Notes: generated by a model not told the origin, from the sequence alone. A stretch of DNA of 64,000 nt from Paraneptunicella aestuarii (GCF_019900845.1 NZ_CP074570.1:3534001-3598000), one strand, 5' to 3'. Shown: positions 34,541 to 45,310, counted from the stretch's first letter. Program-made: numbers and translations.

Positions 34541-35197
34541 CTAAGGAGCTAATAACCCCTTGAGAATATTCACCAAACAGGGGGCAAAGGGCTCTAATTT
34601 GCCTCTAACAGGATGCTCAAATTGCTCAAGCAAGATCGTCAGAATATCATCGTCTTCGTTTGATATATCTTCTGGATCCGTCCCTTCTTGGTAAAGAAGC
34701 CCGCTAATCAGTTTCTTACGCTTTTCTATCAAGGCTCGGTTTTTCGATGCACAATCACCAAGGTTCAGTACATTAATCGTTGTTTTTGCTCGTTCGGTTA
34801 ACCCCTCAATTTTGCCGCTAAGCCTGAACCTGAATTCCGTTTCGCATTCATTCATCAAAGGGGTGAGTGGTAAGTGCTGCGCTTTGTGTGAATCATCACA
34901 TTGATTTCTCCTGGTGCAGCTGGCAACAATATTCGAATAATCAACACTCAGTTTTGCTCCATGCACTGGAGCTGAGCGAGGAACAACATGCTCATTCATA
35001 GTGTCGGCTGATTCACCAGAGATCCTGCCGCAGCAGTAAGCACATAAATAATACTGCTCTGACGCACAACTTCGGCGAATATCTTGTCGGATATCCTGCC
35101 TTTCTTGCCGCTCTAGATCGTCATAAATGCCACCTGGATTACTCCTTTTCCACAAAGCCAGGCTAGCGGGTTCAGTCCCTTTGTCTATTTTTCTCAC
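34541..35197 (-). CDS. HNH endonuclease, PtuB-like (Septu-type)
   Basis: 218 residues. A TIGR02646-like HNH protein with zinc residues CAYC (52-55), EHVVPRS with His70, DYSNIVASC (Asn89, Cys94) and CDDSHK (Cys100, His104). It directly follows, with a 26-base overlap, an SMC/ABC-type ATPase gene on the same strand. This ATPase-then-HNH arrangement is that of Septu (PtuA-PtuB) defence systems and some retron effectors; no reverse transcriptase or ncRNA is seen here, so Septu-like is preferred. Ends 63 bases from hsdR, which is convergent. Confidence 0.85.
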   Translation of the reverse strand: MRKIDKGTEPASLALWKRSNPGGIYDDLERQERQDIRQDIRRSCASEQYYLCAYCCGRISGESADTMNEHVVPRSAPVHGAKLSVDYSNIVASCTRRNQCDDSHKAQHLPLTPLMNECETEFRFRLSGKIEGLTERAKTTINVLNLGDCASKNRALIEKRKKLISGLLYQEGTDPEDISNEDDDILTILLEQFEHPVRGKLEPFAPCLVNILKGLLAP

Positions 35198-36602
35198 TAC
35201 GCAACTCCTGTTTACGCATTAGTATTCTGGCTTTGCTTATTTCGGTATTGTCGTTAGGCAAATCGGCTTCCAATACTGTTAACAATGCTCGTGCACGATC
35301 AAAATCGCTGTCTTGAATGGCATCCAATAAATCATTTAACAGTTCGTCCACTTTTTCATTTCTAATGCTGGTGTCCATGGCTTCCAGAAGCACTTCGTTT
35401 GCATCTTTGCCATAAAATGAGGGAAGCGGCTTGGCCTCATGATCTTCCAATGAATAAACCAGCACATCCTTAACGTCACTGATAACCAAAGGAGAATGCG
35501 TCGATAATATAAATTGAATGTTCGGAAAGGTGTCGGTTAGACGCTGTATGATTTTCCTTTGCCAGGTTGGGTGCAAGTGCATATCGACTTCATCAATCAA
35601 CACAATACCGTCACCCAGCAGAGGGTTTTTCAACCCCGGGTTCATCATTGCCAACCGACGAGCAATATCACCAACAAGGGCTAACAGCGATTTTTCCCCC
35701 TGAGACATTTGAGCAACGTTCAAGCGCTTACCATTCTTCTCAATCGACATATGCAGCCTTGGCTTTCTACGTACTTTTAAATCGGAAAAACCGGGCATAA
35801 AGTTACTAATGGCTGTTCGTACTGCGGTGAGTTGTCGGTCTTTCGACGAAGCCTTCAGCTCCGCAAGTTTGTCCCAAAGCTCACCGCCGGTGTTGATTCC
35901 AAGGGCTTTTCCTATGGCTTCAATGGCTTCATCGTTAATACTTGATTCATTTTCTGAATCTTCCCGTTCTCTAAACCATTCAAAGAAACGTCTAAAATCA
36001 ACCCCCTGACTTAACGAATTGTCGTAACCGTCAATTTGCTGAAAAGAATGCTTGCCTTTGATTTTTATTGGAACTTCAATAACGACCCGCTCAACCGAAT
36101 AAAAAGCCAATAATGGCAAACTCACGTTTTCATCTTGAGTGTATTGATGTCGATAAGCGGCAGCGAGTTGCGACAAATCGGTCAGTTCTGTTGCCACTGT
36201 TCCATATTTGCCACTTTTAGTTCTGGCAATAAACCAGTTTGTAACAAACTGATCCTCAATTAATTCGCCTTCTGGAACACCAGCCTGAAGAGGTACATTA
36301 ACCAAGGAACGCGCCTGGGTATTACCATACTTATCCATCAAGGTTATCGCGATCCCGGCTTCATTACTGTCATTATTGATTGCTATATCGAGAATAGGGC
36401 TGCCATTGCCTTTTTCAGATTTAACCCGGGATATAAACCAACTTAACGCTGTTGATATAGAGCGTAATAATGATGTTTTACCCGAACCATTGTTGCCAAT
36501 GAAAACCGTGACATTCCCCGGATACTCCGCCATTGGAGCCAGAGAGATATCGAGGTTTTTAAATCCTCCAATATTGAGCAAACTGATCTTTTTAATTTCC
36601 AT
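35172..36602 (-). CDS. ABC/SMC-type ATPase, PtuA-like (Septu-type)
   Basis: 476 residues. Walker A GNNGSGKTS (36-44), the ABC-type signature MSQGEKSLL near residue 300, Walker B GIVLIDEVDMHLHPTWQRKI and the switch histidine region FILSTHSPLV. Fold of the OLD/RecF-like AAA_15/21 group. It starts with MEIKKISLLNIGGFKNL, the family standard. Paired with the HNH gene (overlap 35172-35197). In Septu the ATPase controls the nuclease after phage infection. It probably makes its own transcript, antiparallel to the hsd operon. Confidence 0.88.
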   Translation of the reverse strand: MEIKKISLLNIGGFKNLDISLAPMAEYPGNVTVFIGNNGSGKTSLLRSISTALSWFISRVKSEKGNGSPILDIAINNDSNEAGIAITLMDKYGNTQARSLVNVPLQAGVPEGELIEDQFVTNWFIARTKSGKYGTVATELTDLSQLAAAYRHQYTQDENVSLPLLAFYSVERVVIEVPIKIKGKHSFQQIDGYDNSLSQGVDFRRFFEWFREREDSENESSINDEAIEAIGKALGINTGGELWDKLAELKASSKDRQLTAVRTAISNFMPGFSDLKVRRKPRLHMSIEKNGKRLNVAQMSQGEKSLLALVGDIARRLAMMNPGLKNPLLGDGIVLIDEVDMHLHPTWQRKIIQRLTDTFPNIQFILSTHSPLVISDVKDVLVYSLEDHEAKPLPSFYGKDANEVLLEAMDTSIRNEKVDELLNDLLDAIQDSDFDRARALLTVLEADLPNDNTEISKARILMRKQELRSEKNRQRD

Positions 36603-36680
36603 TCTTCAACAACAGGGCAAGTTCTTCATCTTGGGGCAAAGCCTAATGGCACTTAATACAAAATATCAAGCATTTACTAT

Positions 36681-36715
36681 AAAAAAACGAGGCCAGATTT
36701 CTCAACGCCTCGTTT
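36681..36715 (-). terminator. Intrinsic terminator after gcvP
   Basis: AAACGAGGC and GCCTCGTTT form a 9-bp stem, followed on the minus strand by a run of U (36681-36687). It lies 43 bases after the gcvP stop. The plus-strand side has TTTCTT only, so minus-strand use is favoured. Confidence 0.7.
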
Positions 36716-36757
36716 CTTCATGTTTATATTTGTCTGCTGATCCTGAGAACCAACAAC

Positions 36758-39655
36758 CTACTCTTCCCTGTAACTCTCCACACCCGGGCATGAGCAGATC
36801 AGGTTGCGGTCGCCATAGACGTCGTCGATACGGTTGACGCTTGGCCAGAACTTGTTGCGAGCGACGGCTTGTACCGGGTAGGCGGCAAGTTGTCTGTCGT
36901 AGCTGCGGTTCCATTCGCTGTCGCAGATATCGGCCAGTGTGTGGGGGGCGTTGTGCAGAGGGTTGTCTGTGGCATCCCATTCGCCGCTTTCCACTTTGGC
37001 GATTTCGTTGCGAATGCTGATCATGGCTTCGCAGAATCTGTCCAGCTCGGCTTTGCTTTCTGATTCGGTTGGCTCAATCATTAGCGTGCCCGCTACCGGG
37101 AAGCTCATGGTTGGCGCGTGGAAACCGTAGTCGTTCAAGCGTTTGGCAACGTCCAGTTCCGTTACGCCACTGGCTTCTTTCAGTGGGCGCAGGTCGATAA
37201 TACATTCGTGCGCGACTTTGTCGTTACGGCCTTTGTACAACACCGGGTAGTGTCCGGTTAGCTTGGCTGCAATGTAGTTGGCGTTCAAAATGGCCACTTC
37301 GGTTGCTTTCTTCAAGCCTTCGCTGCCCATCATGTTGATGTACATATAACTGATTGGCAGAATCGATGCACTGCCCCAAGGTGCAGCAGAAACCGCGCCG
37401 TTATTGGCATGTTCACCGCCCATGTTCACTACTTCGTGACCCGGCAGGAAAGGCGCCAAGTGTGATTTCACACCAATTGGGCCCATGCCTGGGCCGCCGC
37501 CACCATGAGGAATACAGAAGGTTTTGTGCAGGTTCAAGTGCGATACGTCTGAGCCAATGAAGCCAGGAGCGGTAATGCCCACTTGCGCGTTCATGTTGGC
37601 GCCGTCCATATACACCTGACCACCGTACTGATGCACGATGTCGCACACTTCTTTGATGGTTTCTTCGTATACGCCGTGGGTAGACGGGTATGTAACCATG
37701 ATGCACGACAGGTTGTCGCCCGCTTCTGCGGCTTTCGCGCGCAGGTCATTCAGGTCGATGTTTCCGCGCTTGTCGCAATCCACGACTACCACTTTCAGGC
37801 TAACCATGTTGGCAGTAGCCGGGTTTGTACCGTGGGCAGAGCTTGGGATCAAGCAGATATCGCGATGGCTTTCACCACGGCTTGCATGATATTTCTGGAT
37901 GGTGATCAAGCCCGCGTATTCACCTTGCGCACCTGAGTTAGGTTGCATGGAAACCGCGTCGTAACCAGTGATGTTGATCAACCATTTTTCCAAAGTGTTG
38001 ATCATGGTGCTGTAGCCTTGCGCCTGCTCAACAGGAGCAAACGGGTGCAGCTTGCCAAATTCAGGCCATGTGACCGGGATCATTTCAGCGGTCGCATTCA
38101 ATTTCATGGTACAAGAGCCCAATGAAATCATGGAATGGTTAAGTGCTAAGTCTTTGTCTTCCAAGGACTTGATATAACGAAGCATTTCAGTTTCAGACTG
38201 ATACTTGTTAAACACTTCGTTAGTCAGAATGTCGTTGGTACGGACTAACTCAGCCGGAATAGATTGACTGCCGTTAGCGACAATGGCGCTATCCAGCGCT
38301 GCTACATCCAAACCGTGATCGGCACCACAGAAAATCTCGAACAAGTCTTCAATGTGCGCACGCGTGGTGGTTTCATCCAGACTCACGCCCACGGCACCGT
38401 CAAGGTCGGCACGTAAATTCACATTTTTCGCCAAGGCGCTGTTCAACACAGCGGCTTTGTCGGCGACTTTTACCGTGATGGTGTCGAACCAGGTGTTGTG
38501 CGCTAGCTCAAAGCCTTTTTGCTGTAAGCCCGCGGCCAGAATGTCGGTGAAGCGGTGAATACGTGACGCAATGGTCTTCAAGCCTTCTGGGCCATGATAC
38601 ACAGCGTAGAAAGACGCCATGTTGGCCAACAAAACCTGAGCAGTACAAATGTTGGAGTTGGCTTTTTCACGGCGAATGTGTTGTTCGCGGGTTTGCAAAG
38701 CCATACGCAAGGCAGGGCGACCACGAGTGTCTTTAGACACACCGATAATACGACCCGGCAATGAACGCTTGTACTTGTCGCGAGTGGCGAAGAACGCTGC
38801 GTGAGGGCCACCATAGCCCATAGGCACACCAAAACGTTGTGCTGAACCAAGAACCACATCTGCACCCAAATCACCCGGAGCCTTCAACAACACCAGGCTC
38901 ATAATATCAGCCGCAACCGCTACAATGCCGTTGTTCGCTTGAACCGCAGCAATGATGGTGCTGATATTTTGGATTTCACCCGTTGTACCCGGATATTGCA
39001 ATAAAGCACCAAAGCAGTCGCAATCGCTGGCATTTTCAGCCTTACCCACTGTGACTTCAAAACCGAACATATCTGCGCGGTTTTTCACAACATCAATGGT
39101 TTGAGGGTGAACATTGTCGGCAATAAAGTAGCAATTAGAGTGCTTATTTTTAGACATGCGCTTGGCTAGCGTCATGGCTTCTGCCGCTGCCGTTGCTTCG
39201 TCTAACAAAGAAGCGGATGCCAATTCAAGACCGGTTAAGTCCAAGGTGACTTGCTGGAAGTTCAATAAAGCTTCCAAACGACCCTGGGCTATTTCAGGCT
39301 GATAAGGCGTGTAGGCTGTGTACCAACCTGGGTTTTCCAACACGTTACGCAAAATCACGTTTGGCGTAAATGTGTCGCTGTAACCCATACCAATGTGCGA
39401 ACGATTGATTTTGTTCGTTGCAGCTACATTTTTCAGGTTGGCTAATGCTTCGGCTTCGGTTTGGCTTTCACCGATGGCCAAACCTTGCTTCAGTCGGATA
39501 CTTCCGGGGACAGTCTGCTCCATCAAGTCATCCAACGACGAAGCTCCCACCTCGGAAAGCATGGATTGCATTTCGGATTCGCTCGGGCCGATATGACGGC
39601 GCACAAAATCCTGTTTTTGCTCTAATTGGGCAAGAGTATGTAATGGTTCAGACAT
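36758..39655 (-). CDS. gcvP: Glycine dehydrogenase (decarboxylating), P-protein
   Basis: 965 residues, the one-piece P-protein of the glycine cleavage system; decarboxylates glycine using PLP and passes aminomethyl to GcvH. Seen: the N-terminal half ([35 protein letters not shown]) and the C-terminal half with [13 protein letters not shown], the [11 protein letters not shown] segment and the PLP lysine in [20 protein letters not shown]. Last gene of the gcvTHP operon. Terminator downstream. Confidence 0.98.
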   Translation of the reverse strand: MSEPLHTLAQLEQKQDFVRRHIGPSESEMQSMLSEVGASSLDDLMEQTVPGSIRLKQGLAIGESQTEAEALANLKNVAATNKINRSHIGMGYSDTFTPNVILRNVLENPGWYTAYTPYQPEIAQGRLEALLNFQQVTLDLTGLELASASLLDEATAAAEAMTLAKRMSKNKHSNCYFIADNVHPQTIDVVKNRADMFGFEVTVGKAENASDCDCFGALLQYPGTTGEIQNISTIIAAVQANNGIVAVAADIMSLVLLKAPGDLGADVVLGSAQRFGVPMGYGGPHAAFFATRDKYKRSLPGRIIGVSKDTRGRPALRMALQTREQHIRREKANSNICTAQVLLANMASFYAVYHGPEGLKTIASRIHRFTDILAAGLQQKGFELAHNTWFDTITVKVADKAAVLNSALAKNVNLRADLDGAVGVSLDETTTRAHIEDLFEIFCGADHGLDVAALDSAIVANGSQSIPAELVRTNDILTNEVFNKYQSETEMLRYIKSLEDKDLALNHSMISLGSCTMKLNATAEMIPVTWPEFGKLHPFAPVEQAQGYSTMINTLEKWLINITGYDAVSMQPNSGAQGEYAGLITIQKYHASRGESHRDICLIPSSAHGTNPATANMVSLKVVVVDCDKRGNIDLNDLRAKAAEAGDNLSCIMVTYPSTHGVYEETIKEVCDIVHQYGGQVYMDGANMNAQVGITAPGFIGSDVSHLNLHKTFCIPHGGGGPGMGPIGVKSHLAPFLPGHEVVNMGGEHANNGAVSAAPWGSASILPISYMYINMMGSEGLKKATEVAILNANYIAAKLTGHYPVLYKGRNDKVAHECIIDLRPLKEASGVTELDVAKRLNDYGFHAPTMSFPVAGTLMIEPTESESKAELDRFCEAMISIRNEIAKVESGEWDATDNPLHNAPHTLADICDSEWNRSYDRQLAAYPVQAVARNKFWPSVNRIDDVYGDRNLICSCPGVESYREE

Positions 39656-39724
39656 TTCGTTAATTTCTTGGCTCGTTAAAGTATGTATTCAGTGATGCGA
39701 ATGACAAAAACTGATTCTTAAAGA

Positions 39725-40114
39725 TTAGTCTTCGTCAATGCTTTGCTCGTAGCCTTCTGCGTCAAGCAAAGCTTCTACTTCAGAAGCATCGTCAGCTTTA
39801 ATGCGGAACATCCAGCCGTCGCCGTAAGGGTCGGTGTTCACCAATTCTGGGGAATCTTCCAAATCTTCGTTAATGGCAACCACTTCACCGCTGATAGGCG
39901 CGTAAACGTCAGAGGCTGCTTTTACCGATTCAGCAACGGCGATTTCATCGCCAGCACCGAACTTGGCGCCCACTTCTGGCGCTTCAACGTAAACCATGTC
40001 ACCAAGCAACTCTTGAGCATGTTCAGTAATACCAACGGTGTAAGTACCGTCACCTTCGTTGCGAACCCATTCATGAGAAGTTGTGTAGCGTAGTTCTGCT
40101 GGAATGTTGCTCAT
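39725..40114 (-). CDS. gcvH: Glycine cleavage system H protein
   Basis: 129 residues. Lipoylated carrier; the lipoyl lysine is Lys65 in [41 protein letters not shown] is the family hallmark. Lies between gcvT and gcvP with short gaps, all in the same direction. Confidence 0.98.
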   Translation of the reverse strand: MSNIPAELRYTTSHEWVRNEGDGTYTVGITEHAQELLGDMVYVEAPEVGAKFGAGDEIAVAESVKAASDVYAPISGEVVAINEDLEDSPELVNTDPYGDGWMFRIKADDASEVEALLDAEGYEQSIDED

Positions 40115-40217
40115 AATTATTCCTTAAAATTTTAAGATTGATATTCTGTTAACTGAACGAGCCCAAGCAATATGCTCAGGCTCCCTATTCTTTAAAAATT
40201 CGTTTGGGGTAAAACGC

Positions 40218-41297
40218 TTAAAATACTTGTTTGCCGTTACGGACAAAACCGGGTTTTACCACATTTACTGTAACCCACTTTTTGCGCATTTCCACCTCAA
40301 CGGTGTCACCTACATTGGCAGGTACACGCGCCATGGCAATACTGTGGCCTAGTGTTGGGGAGAAAGTACCCGATGTAATCACGCCTTCTTCATCGCCCAC
40401 TTTTACTTTCAAGCCAGTGCGTAGCACGCCTTTTTCGGTCATCACCAAACCAACAAGCTGCTCAGTACCTTCTTCTTTCTGGCGAGTAAGAGCTTCACGA
40501 CCAACGAAATCGCGGTCTTGCGGTTCCCAGGTAATGGTCCACCCCATATTGGCAGCCAAAGGCGAAATAGTTTCGTCCATGTCCTGACCATACAGGTTCA
40601 TACCGGCTTCCAGACGCAATGTGTCACGAGCGCCCAAGCCACAAGGTTTAACGCCAGCGCCTAGCAATTTATCCCAGAACGCACCCGCTTCATCGGTGTT
40701 AACCATGATTTCGTAACCCGCTTCGCCGGTGTAGCCTGTAGTAGCGATAAACAAATCGCCAGCTTGCACACCAAAGAAAGGACGTAAACCGTCTACCAGT
40801 TTGTGCTGCTCTTCATCCAGCAATGTGCCTACTTTTTCGATGGCGTTAGGGCCTTGCACGGCGATCATGGCCAGATCATCACGAACTGTAATGCTAACCT
40901 TGTAGCCTTCGGCGATTTTATTTAGCCAGTCGAGATCTTTTTCACGGGTTGCCGAGTTTACAACAAGGCGATAATCCTGTTCTGTGAAGTAATAGACAAT
41001 CAAGTCGTCAACCACCCCACCACTTTCATTCAACATGCCGCTATATAAGGCTTTGCCCGGCACTCTCAGCTTGGCAACGTCGTTTGCCAACAAGTAACGA
41101 AGGTAAGCTTGGGCATCGTCGCCTTTCACATCAACAATGGTCATATGGGAAACGTCGAACATGCCTGCGTCTTGGCGAACCGCATGATGTTCTTCGATTT
41201 GAGAACCGTAATGAAGAGGCATATCCCAGCCGTGAAAATCAACCATTTTGGCGTTAGATTCGTGATGTTTAGCGTGCAATACCGTTGTACTAAGCAT
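40218..41297 (-). CDS. gcvT: Glycine cleavage system T protein (aminomethyltransferase)
   Basis: 359 residues. Transfers the methylene unit from the H protein to tetrahydrofolate and releases ammonia. Seen: [55 protein letters not shown], all family motifs. The ATG at 41297 follows GAGAAAG and gives the usual N-terminus; an upstream TTG adds four residues. First gene of gcvTHP. No glycine riboswitch could be recognised upstream. Confidence 0.97.
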   Translation of the reverse strand: MLSTTVLHAKHHESNAKMVDFHGWDMPLHYGSQIEEHHAVRQDAGMFDVSHMTIVDVKGDDAQAYLRYLLANDVAKLRVPGKALYSGMLNESGGVVDDLIVYYFTEQDYRLVVNSATREKDLDWLNKIAEGYKVSITVRDDLAMIAVQGPNAIEKVGTLLDEEQHKLVDGLRPFFGVQAGDLFIATTGYTGEAGYEIMVNTDEAGAFWDKLLGAGVKPCGLGARDTLRLEAGMNLYGQDMDETISPLAANMGWTITWEPQDRDFVGREALTRQKEEGTEQLVGLVMTEKGVLRTGLKVKVGDEEGVITSGTFSPTLGHSIAMARVPANVGDTVEVEMRKKWVTVNVVKPGFVRNGKQVF

Positions 41298-41629
41298 GTG
41301 CTTTCTCAAAGATTAGAAGTGTGTTGGCGCATAATTATAGAGTTGCCGTGAAATCGCCACAAATTGGAAATATTTATGAATACATAAAAAAATACAATAT
41401 AGATTAGATCCTTTATTGCATTTATTAATACTCGATTATTCTGATGAATAATTGTTATAGATAGATTGAATGGCGGAAAACGCCTTTTTACTTGTCTCTT
41501 ATGCTCTTCGTTGCGCCTTACTCCGAGGCAATGAAATAACAGTTAAGTTCCAATACAGCTAAATCAAACTACGCTCTAAAAACTACCCTGAAAAATTCAT
41601 CGGAAACGGGGTTCTTATGAGGAGTTGTT
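41298..41629. promoter_or_regulatory. Divergent promoter region gcvT / signal peptidase gene
   Basis: 332 bases, very AT-rich near 41360-41460, consistent with promoters on both strands. A weak hairpin with loop GAAAA and U tract (GGCGGAAAACGCCTTTTT, 41472) could stop a rightward leader. No riboswitch consensus recognised. Confidence 0.35.
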
Positions 41630-42292
41630 ATGAGTAATGATATGACTAACAAGATGACCAAGTTGTACAAGGAAAATCGCGGTTTCCTGTTATTTGTGAT
41701 CTTAATGAGTGTGTTTAAAAGCGCAGTTGCCGACTGGAATACCGTACCAACGGGTTCCATGAAGCCCACTATTATTGAAGGCGACCGAATCTGGATTAAC
41801 AAACTGGCATACGATGTTCGCATTCCTTTCACTCATACATCCCTGATGAAATTAGCCGATCCACAACGTGGCGATGTCATTATTTTTGATTCCGAAGTGT
41901 CTGATATTCGCCTGGTGAAACGTGTTGTTGGCGTTCCCGGCGACGTCATCGCCCTTGATAACAATGTGCTGTATATCAACGGTGAAAAACTGGATTATGA
42001 AACAGCCGATGCAAACAATGTGTATCAGGATAGAAAGGAGAACCTGGCAGGTGTCGAACACTTTATCCGGGTTCACAATAGAGGTTCTCAGTTATCGAGT
42101 TTCTCCCCTGTTACGGTTCCCGAAGGTCATTATTTAGCGATGGGTGACAACAGGGATAACAGTTCAGATTCACGCGTGATTGGCTTTGTACCGCGTAAGG
42201 AAATTATTGGCAAAACCGAAACCGTGGTGATGTCGTTGAACTACGACAATAACTACTTACCTCGCGCAGAACGTTTTTTTCACACGTTGTAA
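41630..42292 (+). CDS. Signal peptidase I (type I leader peptidase), short form
   Basis: 220 residues with one membrane segment (about 18-33). Cleaves Sec signal peptides on the outer side of the inner membrane. Seen: catalytic serine in PTGSMKPT (Ser43), general-base lysine in RLVKRVVGVPGD (Lys97) and the box E motif GDNRDNSSDSR. Shorter than E. coli LepB (324) and not linked to lepA or rnc-era, so probably a second, specialised paralogue. GAGGAG ribosome-binding site precedes the ATG. Confidence 0.9.
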   Translation: MSNDMTNKMTKLYKENRGFLLFVILMSVFKSAVADWNTVPTGSMKPTIIEGDRIWINKLAYDVRIPFTHTSLMKLADPQRGDVIIFDSEVSDIRLVKRVVGVPGDVIALDNNVLYINGEKLDYETADANNVYQDRKENLAGVEHFIRVHNRGSQLSSFSPVTVPEGHYLAMGDNRDNSSDSRVIGFVPRKEIIGKTETVVMSLNYDNNYLPRAERFFHTL

Positions 42293-42307
42293 GTTTAGAA
42301 TTTCAAT

Positions 42308-42598
42308 TTAGGCGAAATCATCAATATGCCGATGCCCTTCTGCATCGGTATAGTTGTGATCCTGTAGTTTGTCTTCTTCCTTGTCTTGCTCGTTAGCTTC
42401 CGCTTCTTCCCTTTTCTTCTTGATGGATTTTTTGTATTTCTCGCGCGCTTCACGCTCTTCAGAATTCAGCTCTTTTTCATCGGCATCAAGCTCGCGCAGG
42501 CGCGCTTCTTTGCCCACCTGTTCCACTACATGCTCGTCTTGTATTGGAGGTTCTTTCCCTAAACGGGGTAAAACCGAAAATAATAAATCGCTACTCAT
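42308..42598 (-). CDS. Highly charged coiled-coil hypothetical protein
   Basis: Not recognised. 96 residues dominated by Glu, Lys and Arg, predicted to be one long helix (DADEKELNSEEREAREKYKKSIKKKREEAEA). No membrane or export signal. Convergent with the signal peptidase gene, 15 bases apart. Confidence 0.65.
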   Translation of the reverse strand: MSSDLLFSVLPRLGKEPPIQDEHVVEQVGKEARLRELDADEKELNSEEREAREKYKKSIKKKREEAEANEQDKEEDKLQDHNYTDAEGHRHIDDFA

Positions 42599-42882
42599 AA
42601 CTATTAAATATAGGGTCTAAAAACCAGATTTCTACCTATTATTGTATCGACTCAAATAAACATTGTTTAATTTTTAATCTAAAAATGATTTAACGCAAAG
42701 TTTCAAACGATACCGAAACCACACATTCCCGGCTCAGCATGTCTATACAAGGAAATATTTATTCGTCATATATGAATATTTTCTTACAAATAATGCATAA
42801 CCATGAAATAGGCGTTGCAATTGCGCCAGACATTGGTTAATGTCGAGGCTCACTCAATGAGAGACAATATTTAAACAAGCAA

Positions 42883-42936
42883 ATGAATACATTAACTCTG
42901 AAAGCACTCCGCCATCATCACCATATGCCAGGTTAG
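42883..42936 (+). CDS. hisL: his operon leader peptide
   Basis: 17 codons, MNTLTLKALRHHHHMPG, with four consecutive histidine codons, followed within 16 bases by the attenuator. This is the classic leader design of gammaproteobacterial his operons: when charged His-tRNA is scarce the ribosome stalls on the His codons. E. coli has seven His codons, here four. Too short for routine gene finders. Confidence 0.9.
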   Translation: MNTLTLKALRHHHHMPG

Positions 42937-42951
42937 CCTTTCAGGTTATTT

Positions 42952-43021
42952 CTGGAAGGTAATATCCTTCCAGTGGTAGACCAAATTTTGATACCCCCGG
43001 AAGGAAACTTCCGGGGGTTTT
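42952..43021 (+). promoter_or_regulatory. his attenuator with alternative hairpins
   Basis: Pause stem CTGGAAGG (42952-42959) with CCTTCCAG (42966-42973). Terminator stem CCCCCGGAAG (42994-43003) with CTTCCGGGGG (43008-43017), loop GAAA, then TTTT. The antiterminator can form when CCTTCC (42966-42971) pairs with GGAAGG (42999-43004), which removes the left terminator arm. The three mutually exclusive pairings follow the standard his/trp attenuation scheme. Confidence 0.9.
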
Positions 43022-43105
43022 CGTTTTTAATGGGTTTTAAATCTACATTTAATGCTTGGGTTAAACTAATAAAATACGGTTAAAAGACAGCCAACAGGAA
43101 CCAAC

Positions 43106-44005
43106 ATGAGCGAATCATCAAGACTACGAATTGCAGTGCAAAAATCCGGGCGACTTAGCGAAAAAAGCATTAGTTTGCTAAAAGCTATCGGCATCAAATT
43201 AGCGATTCAAGACAGGCTGTTAATGGCTCATTCAACCAATATGCCTATTGACCTGATGCGAGTACGCGACGACGATATTCCCGGCTTGGTGATGGATGGC
43301 GTGGTCGATCTCGGGTTCATTGGCGAGAATGAGCTGGAAGAAAAAATGCTTGAACGCCAAGCGGCGGGCAAATGTTATGAATTTACCACCCTGCGCCAAC
43401 TAGATTACGGCGGTTGCCGCCTTTCTATTGCGGTTCCATCTGAATGGAATTATCAGGATGTTTACAGCCTGAGCGGCAAAACCGTTGCCACCACTTATCC
43501 TTACCTGTTGGAGCGTTACTTTAAGGAGCAGAATGTCGACGCCAACGTCGTGATGTTAACGGGCTCTGTTGAAGTTGCTCCTCGCGCCGGCCTTGCCGAT
43601 GCCATCTGCGATTTGGTTTCCACAGGCGCAACGCTGGAAGCCAACGGCCTGAAAGAACAAGAAGAAATCTTCTATTCCAAGGCCGTGCTTATCCAAAAAC
43701 CAAAGCCTCTAAGCCCTGAAAAACAACAACTTATCGACAAACTCTTGCCTCGTATTAACGGTGTGCTGCAAGCCAAAGAAAGTAAATACATCATGCTGCA
43801 CGCTCCTAAAGACAAACTCAATGAAGTGCAAGCATTGCTGCCGGGGGCAGAAACGCCAACGGTATTGCCGCTTGCTGCGGACACAGGCCATGTCGCCATT
43901 CACGTTGTTAGCCCGGAAACCCTCTTCTGGGAAACCATGGAGAAACTAAAAGCGTTGGGTTGTTCGTCAATTCTGGTCTTGCCAATCGAAAAAATGATGG
44001 GGTAG
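43106..44005 (+). CDS. hisG: ATP phosphoribosyltransferase
   Basis: 299 residues, long form with the C-terminal regulatory (ACT-like) domain. First enzyme of histidine synthesis: joins ATP and [31 protein letters not shown] and [12 protein letters not shown] at the N-terminus, and the PRPP loop region [22 protein letters not shown] precedes the ATG. First structural gene after the attenuator. Confidence 0.98.
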   Translation: MSESSRLRIAVQKSGRLSEKSISLLKAIGIKLAIQDRLLMAHSTNMPIDLMRVRDDDIPGLVMDGVVDLGFIGENELEEKMLERQAAGKCYEFTTLRQLDYGGCRLSIAVPSEWNYQDVYSLSGKTVATTYPYLLERYFKEQNVDANVVMLTGSVEVAPRAGLADAICDLVSTGATLEANGLKEQEEIFYSKAVLIQKPKPLSPEKQQLIDKLLPRINGVLQAKESKYIMLHAPKDKLNEVQALLPGAETPTVLPLAADTGHVAIHVVSPETLFWETMEKLKALGCSSILVLPIEKMMG

Positions 44006-44011
44006 TAACAC

Positions 44012-45310
44012 ATGCAGGTTTGGTCGTCCCTTTCTGTTAGTGAGCAAAAGGCATTATTGCAACGCCCTGCTCAGGCAGATTCCGTTACATTGAGCAAAAC
44101 CGTCGCTGACATTATTGCTAATGTTGCTCAACAAGGCGATAGCGCATTATTTGAATACAACCGTCAGTTCGACAAGGTTGCGTTGAATTCCCTGACGCTT
44201 GCTCAAGACAGTGTTGCCAAGGCCGTTAAACAGATTTCACCTGAACTGAAAAAGGCCATCGACACCGCCTACGACAATATTCGTCGTTTCCATGAGGCAC
44301 AATTGCCTAATGATATTGAACTGGAAACCAGCGCTGGCGTGCAATGCTCCATGCATTACACGGCGTTAACGGCTGTGGGTTTGTATATTCCCGGCGGTAG
44401 CGCTCCCTTGCCATCCACCGTATTAATGCTGGGCGTACCCGCACAAGTCGCCGGTTGTGAACGCAAAGTATTATGCTCACCGCCCAATAGCGAAGGTTCG
44501 TTGCATCCCGCTATTTTGTATGCGGCACAACGTTGTGGCATTGATGAAATCTATCTGGTCGGTGGCGCCCAAGCCATTGCAGCTATGGCGTTGGGAACAG
44601 AGACCATTGCCAAGGTAGACAAAATCTTTGGCCCAGGTAACAGCTTTGTCACTGAAGCCAAGCAACAAGTCAGTCAAATGCCCAATGGTGCGGCAATTGA
44701 TATGCCCGCCGGCCCTTCAGAAGTATTAGTTGTCGCTGACGAACACGCACATCCGGCGTTTATTGCCGCAGATATGTTGTCACAAGCTGAACACGGTTCC
44801 GATTCTCAAGCCGTATTGGTTTGTAATAGCGAAACGATTATTGAAGAAACCAAACAGGAAGTAGAGGCGCAGCTTCAAACCTTGTCGCGTCAGGATATCG
44901 CTCGCCAAGCCATGCAACACGCTCGTTATATTCTGACCGACGATGTGCACCAAGCCATTGAAGTTAGCAACCAGTACGCGCCCGAGCACCTTATTGTACA
45001 AACCAGGCATCCTCGTAATTGGCTGTCGAGTATTCAGTATGCCGGGTCAATCTTTTTGGGCGCATGGTCGCCAGAATCTGCCGGCGATTATGCCAGCGGA
45101 ACCAACCATGTATTGCCCACTTATGGCTATTCCCGTACCTATTCCAGCTTAGGCTTAAATGACTTTTATCGTCGCTTTACCGTGCAGGAATTGTCTTTTG
45201 ATGGTTTGCAAAATATCGGCAATGCCATTATGGATTTAGCCGATGCGGAAGGCTTAGATGCGCACAAACAAGCCGTGGCTATCCGCTTACAACAAGGAGG
45301 CGCTAAATGA
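44012..45310 (+). CDS. hisD: Histidinol dehydrogenase
   Basis: 432 residues. Zinc enzyme that oxidises L-histidinol to histidine in two NAD steps. Seen: YIPGGSAPLPSTVLMLGVPA, KIFGPGNSFVTEAK, DMPAGPSEVLVVADE, the zinc-binding QAEHGSDSQA, APEHL and GTNHVLPT. Overlaps hisC by four bases (ATGA), indicating translational coupling. Confidence 0.98.
   Translation: MQVWSSLSVSEQKALLQRPAQADSVTLSKTVADIIANVAQQGDSALFEYNRQFDKVALNSLTLAQDSVAKAVKQISPELKKAIDTAYDNIRRFHEAQLPNDIELETSAGVQCSMHYTALTAVGLYIPGGSAPLPSTVLMLGVPAQVAGCERKVLCSPPNSEGSLHPAILYAAQRCGIDEIYLVGGAQAIAAMALGTETIAKVDKIFGPGNSFVTEAKQQVSQMPNGAAIDMPAGPSEVLVVADEHAHPAFIAADMLSQAEHGSDSQAVLVCNSETIIEETKQEVEAQLQTLSRQDIARQAMQHARYILTDDVHQAIEVSNQYAPEHLIVQTRHPRNWLSSIQYAGSIFLGAWSPESAGDYASGTNHVLPTYGYSRTYSSLGLNDFYRRFTVQELSFDGLQNIGNAIMDLADAEGLDAHKQAVAIRLQQGGAK

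Noticed and set aside
34541..36602. Retron with ATPase/HNH effectors
   Set aside because: No reverse transcriptase gene or msr-msd-like structured RNA nearby, so a Septu-like pair is the simpler reading.
41298..41629. Glycine riboswitch upstream of gcvT
   Set aside because: The expected conserved core segments could not be found on the minus strand.
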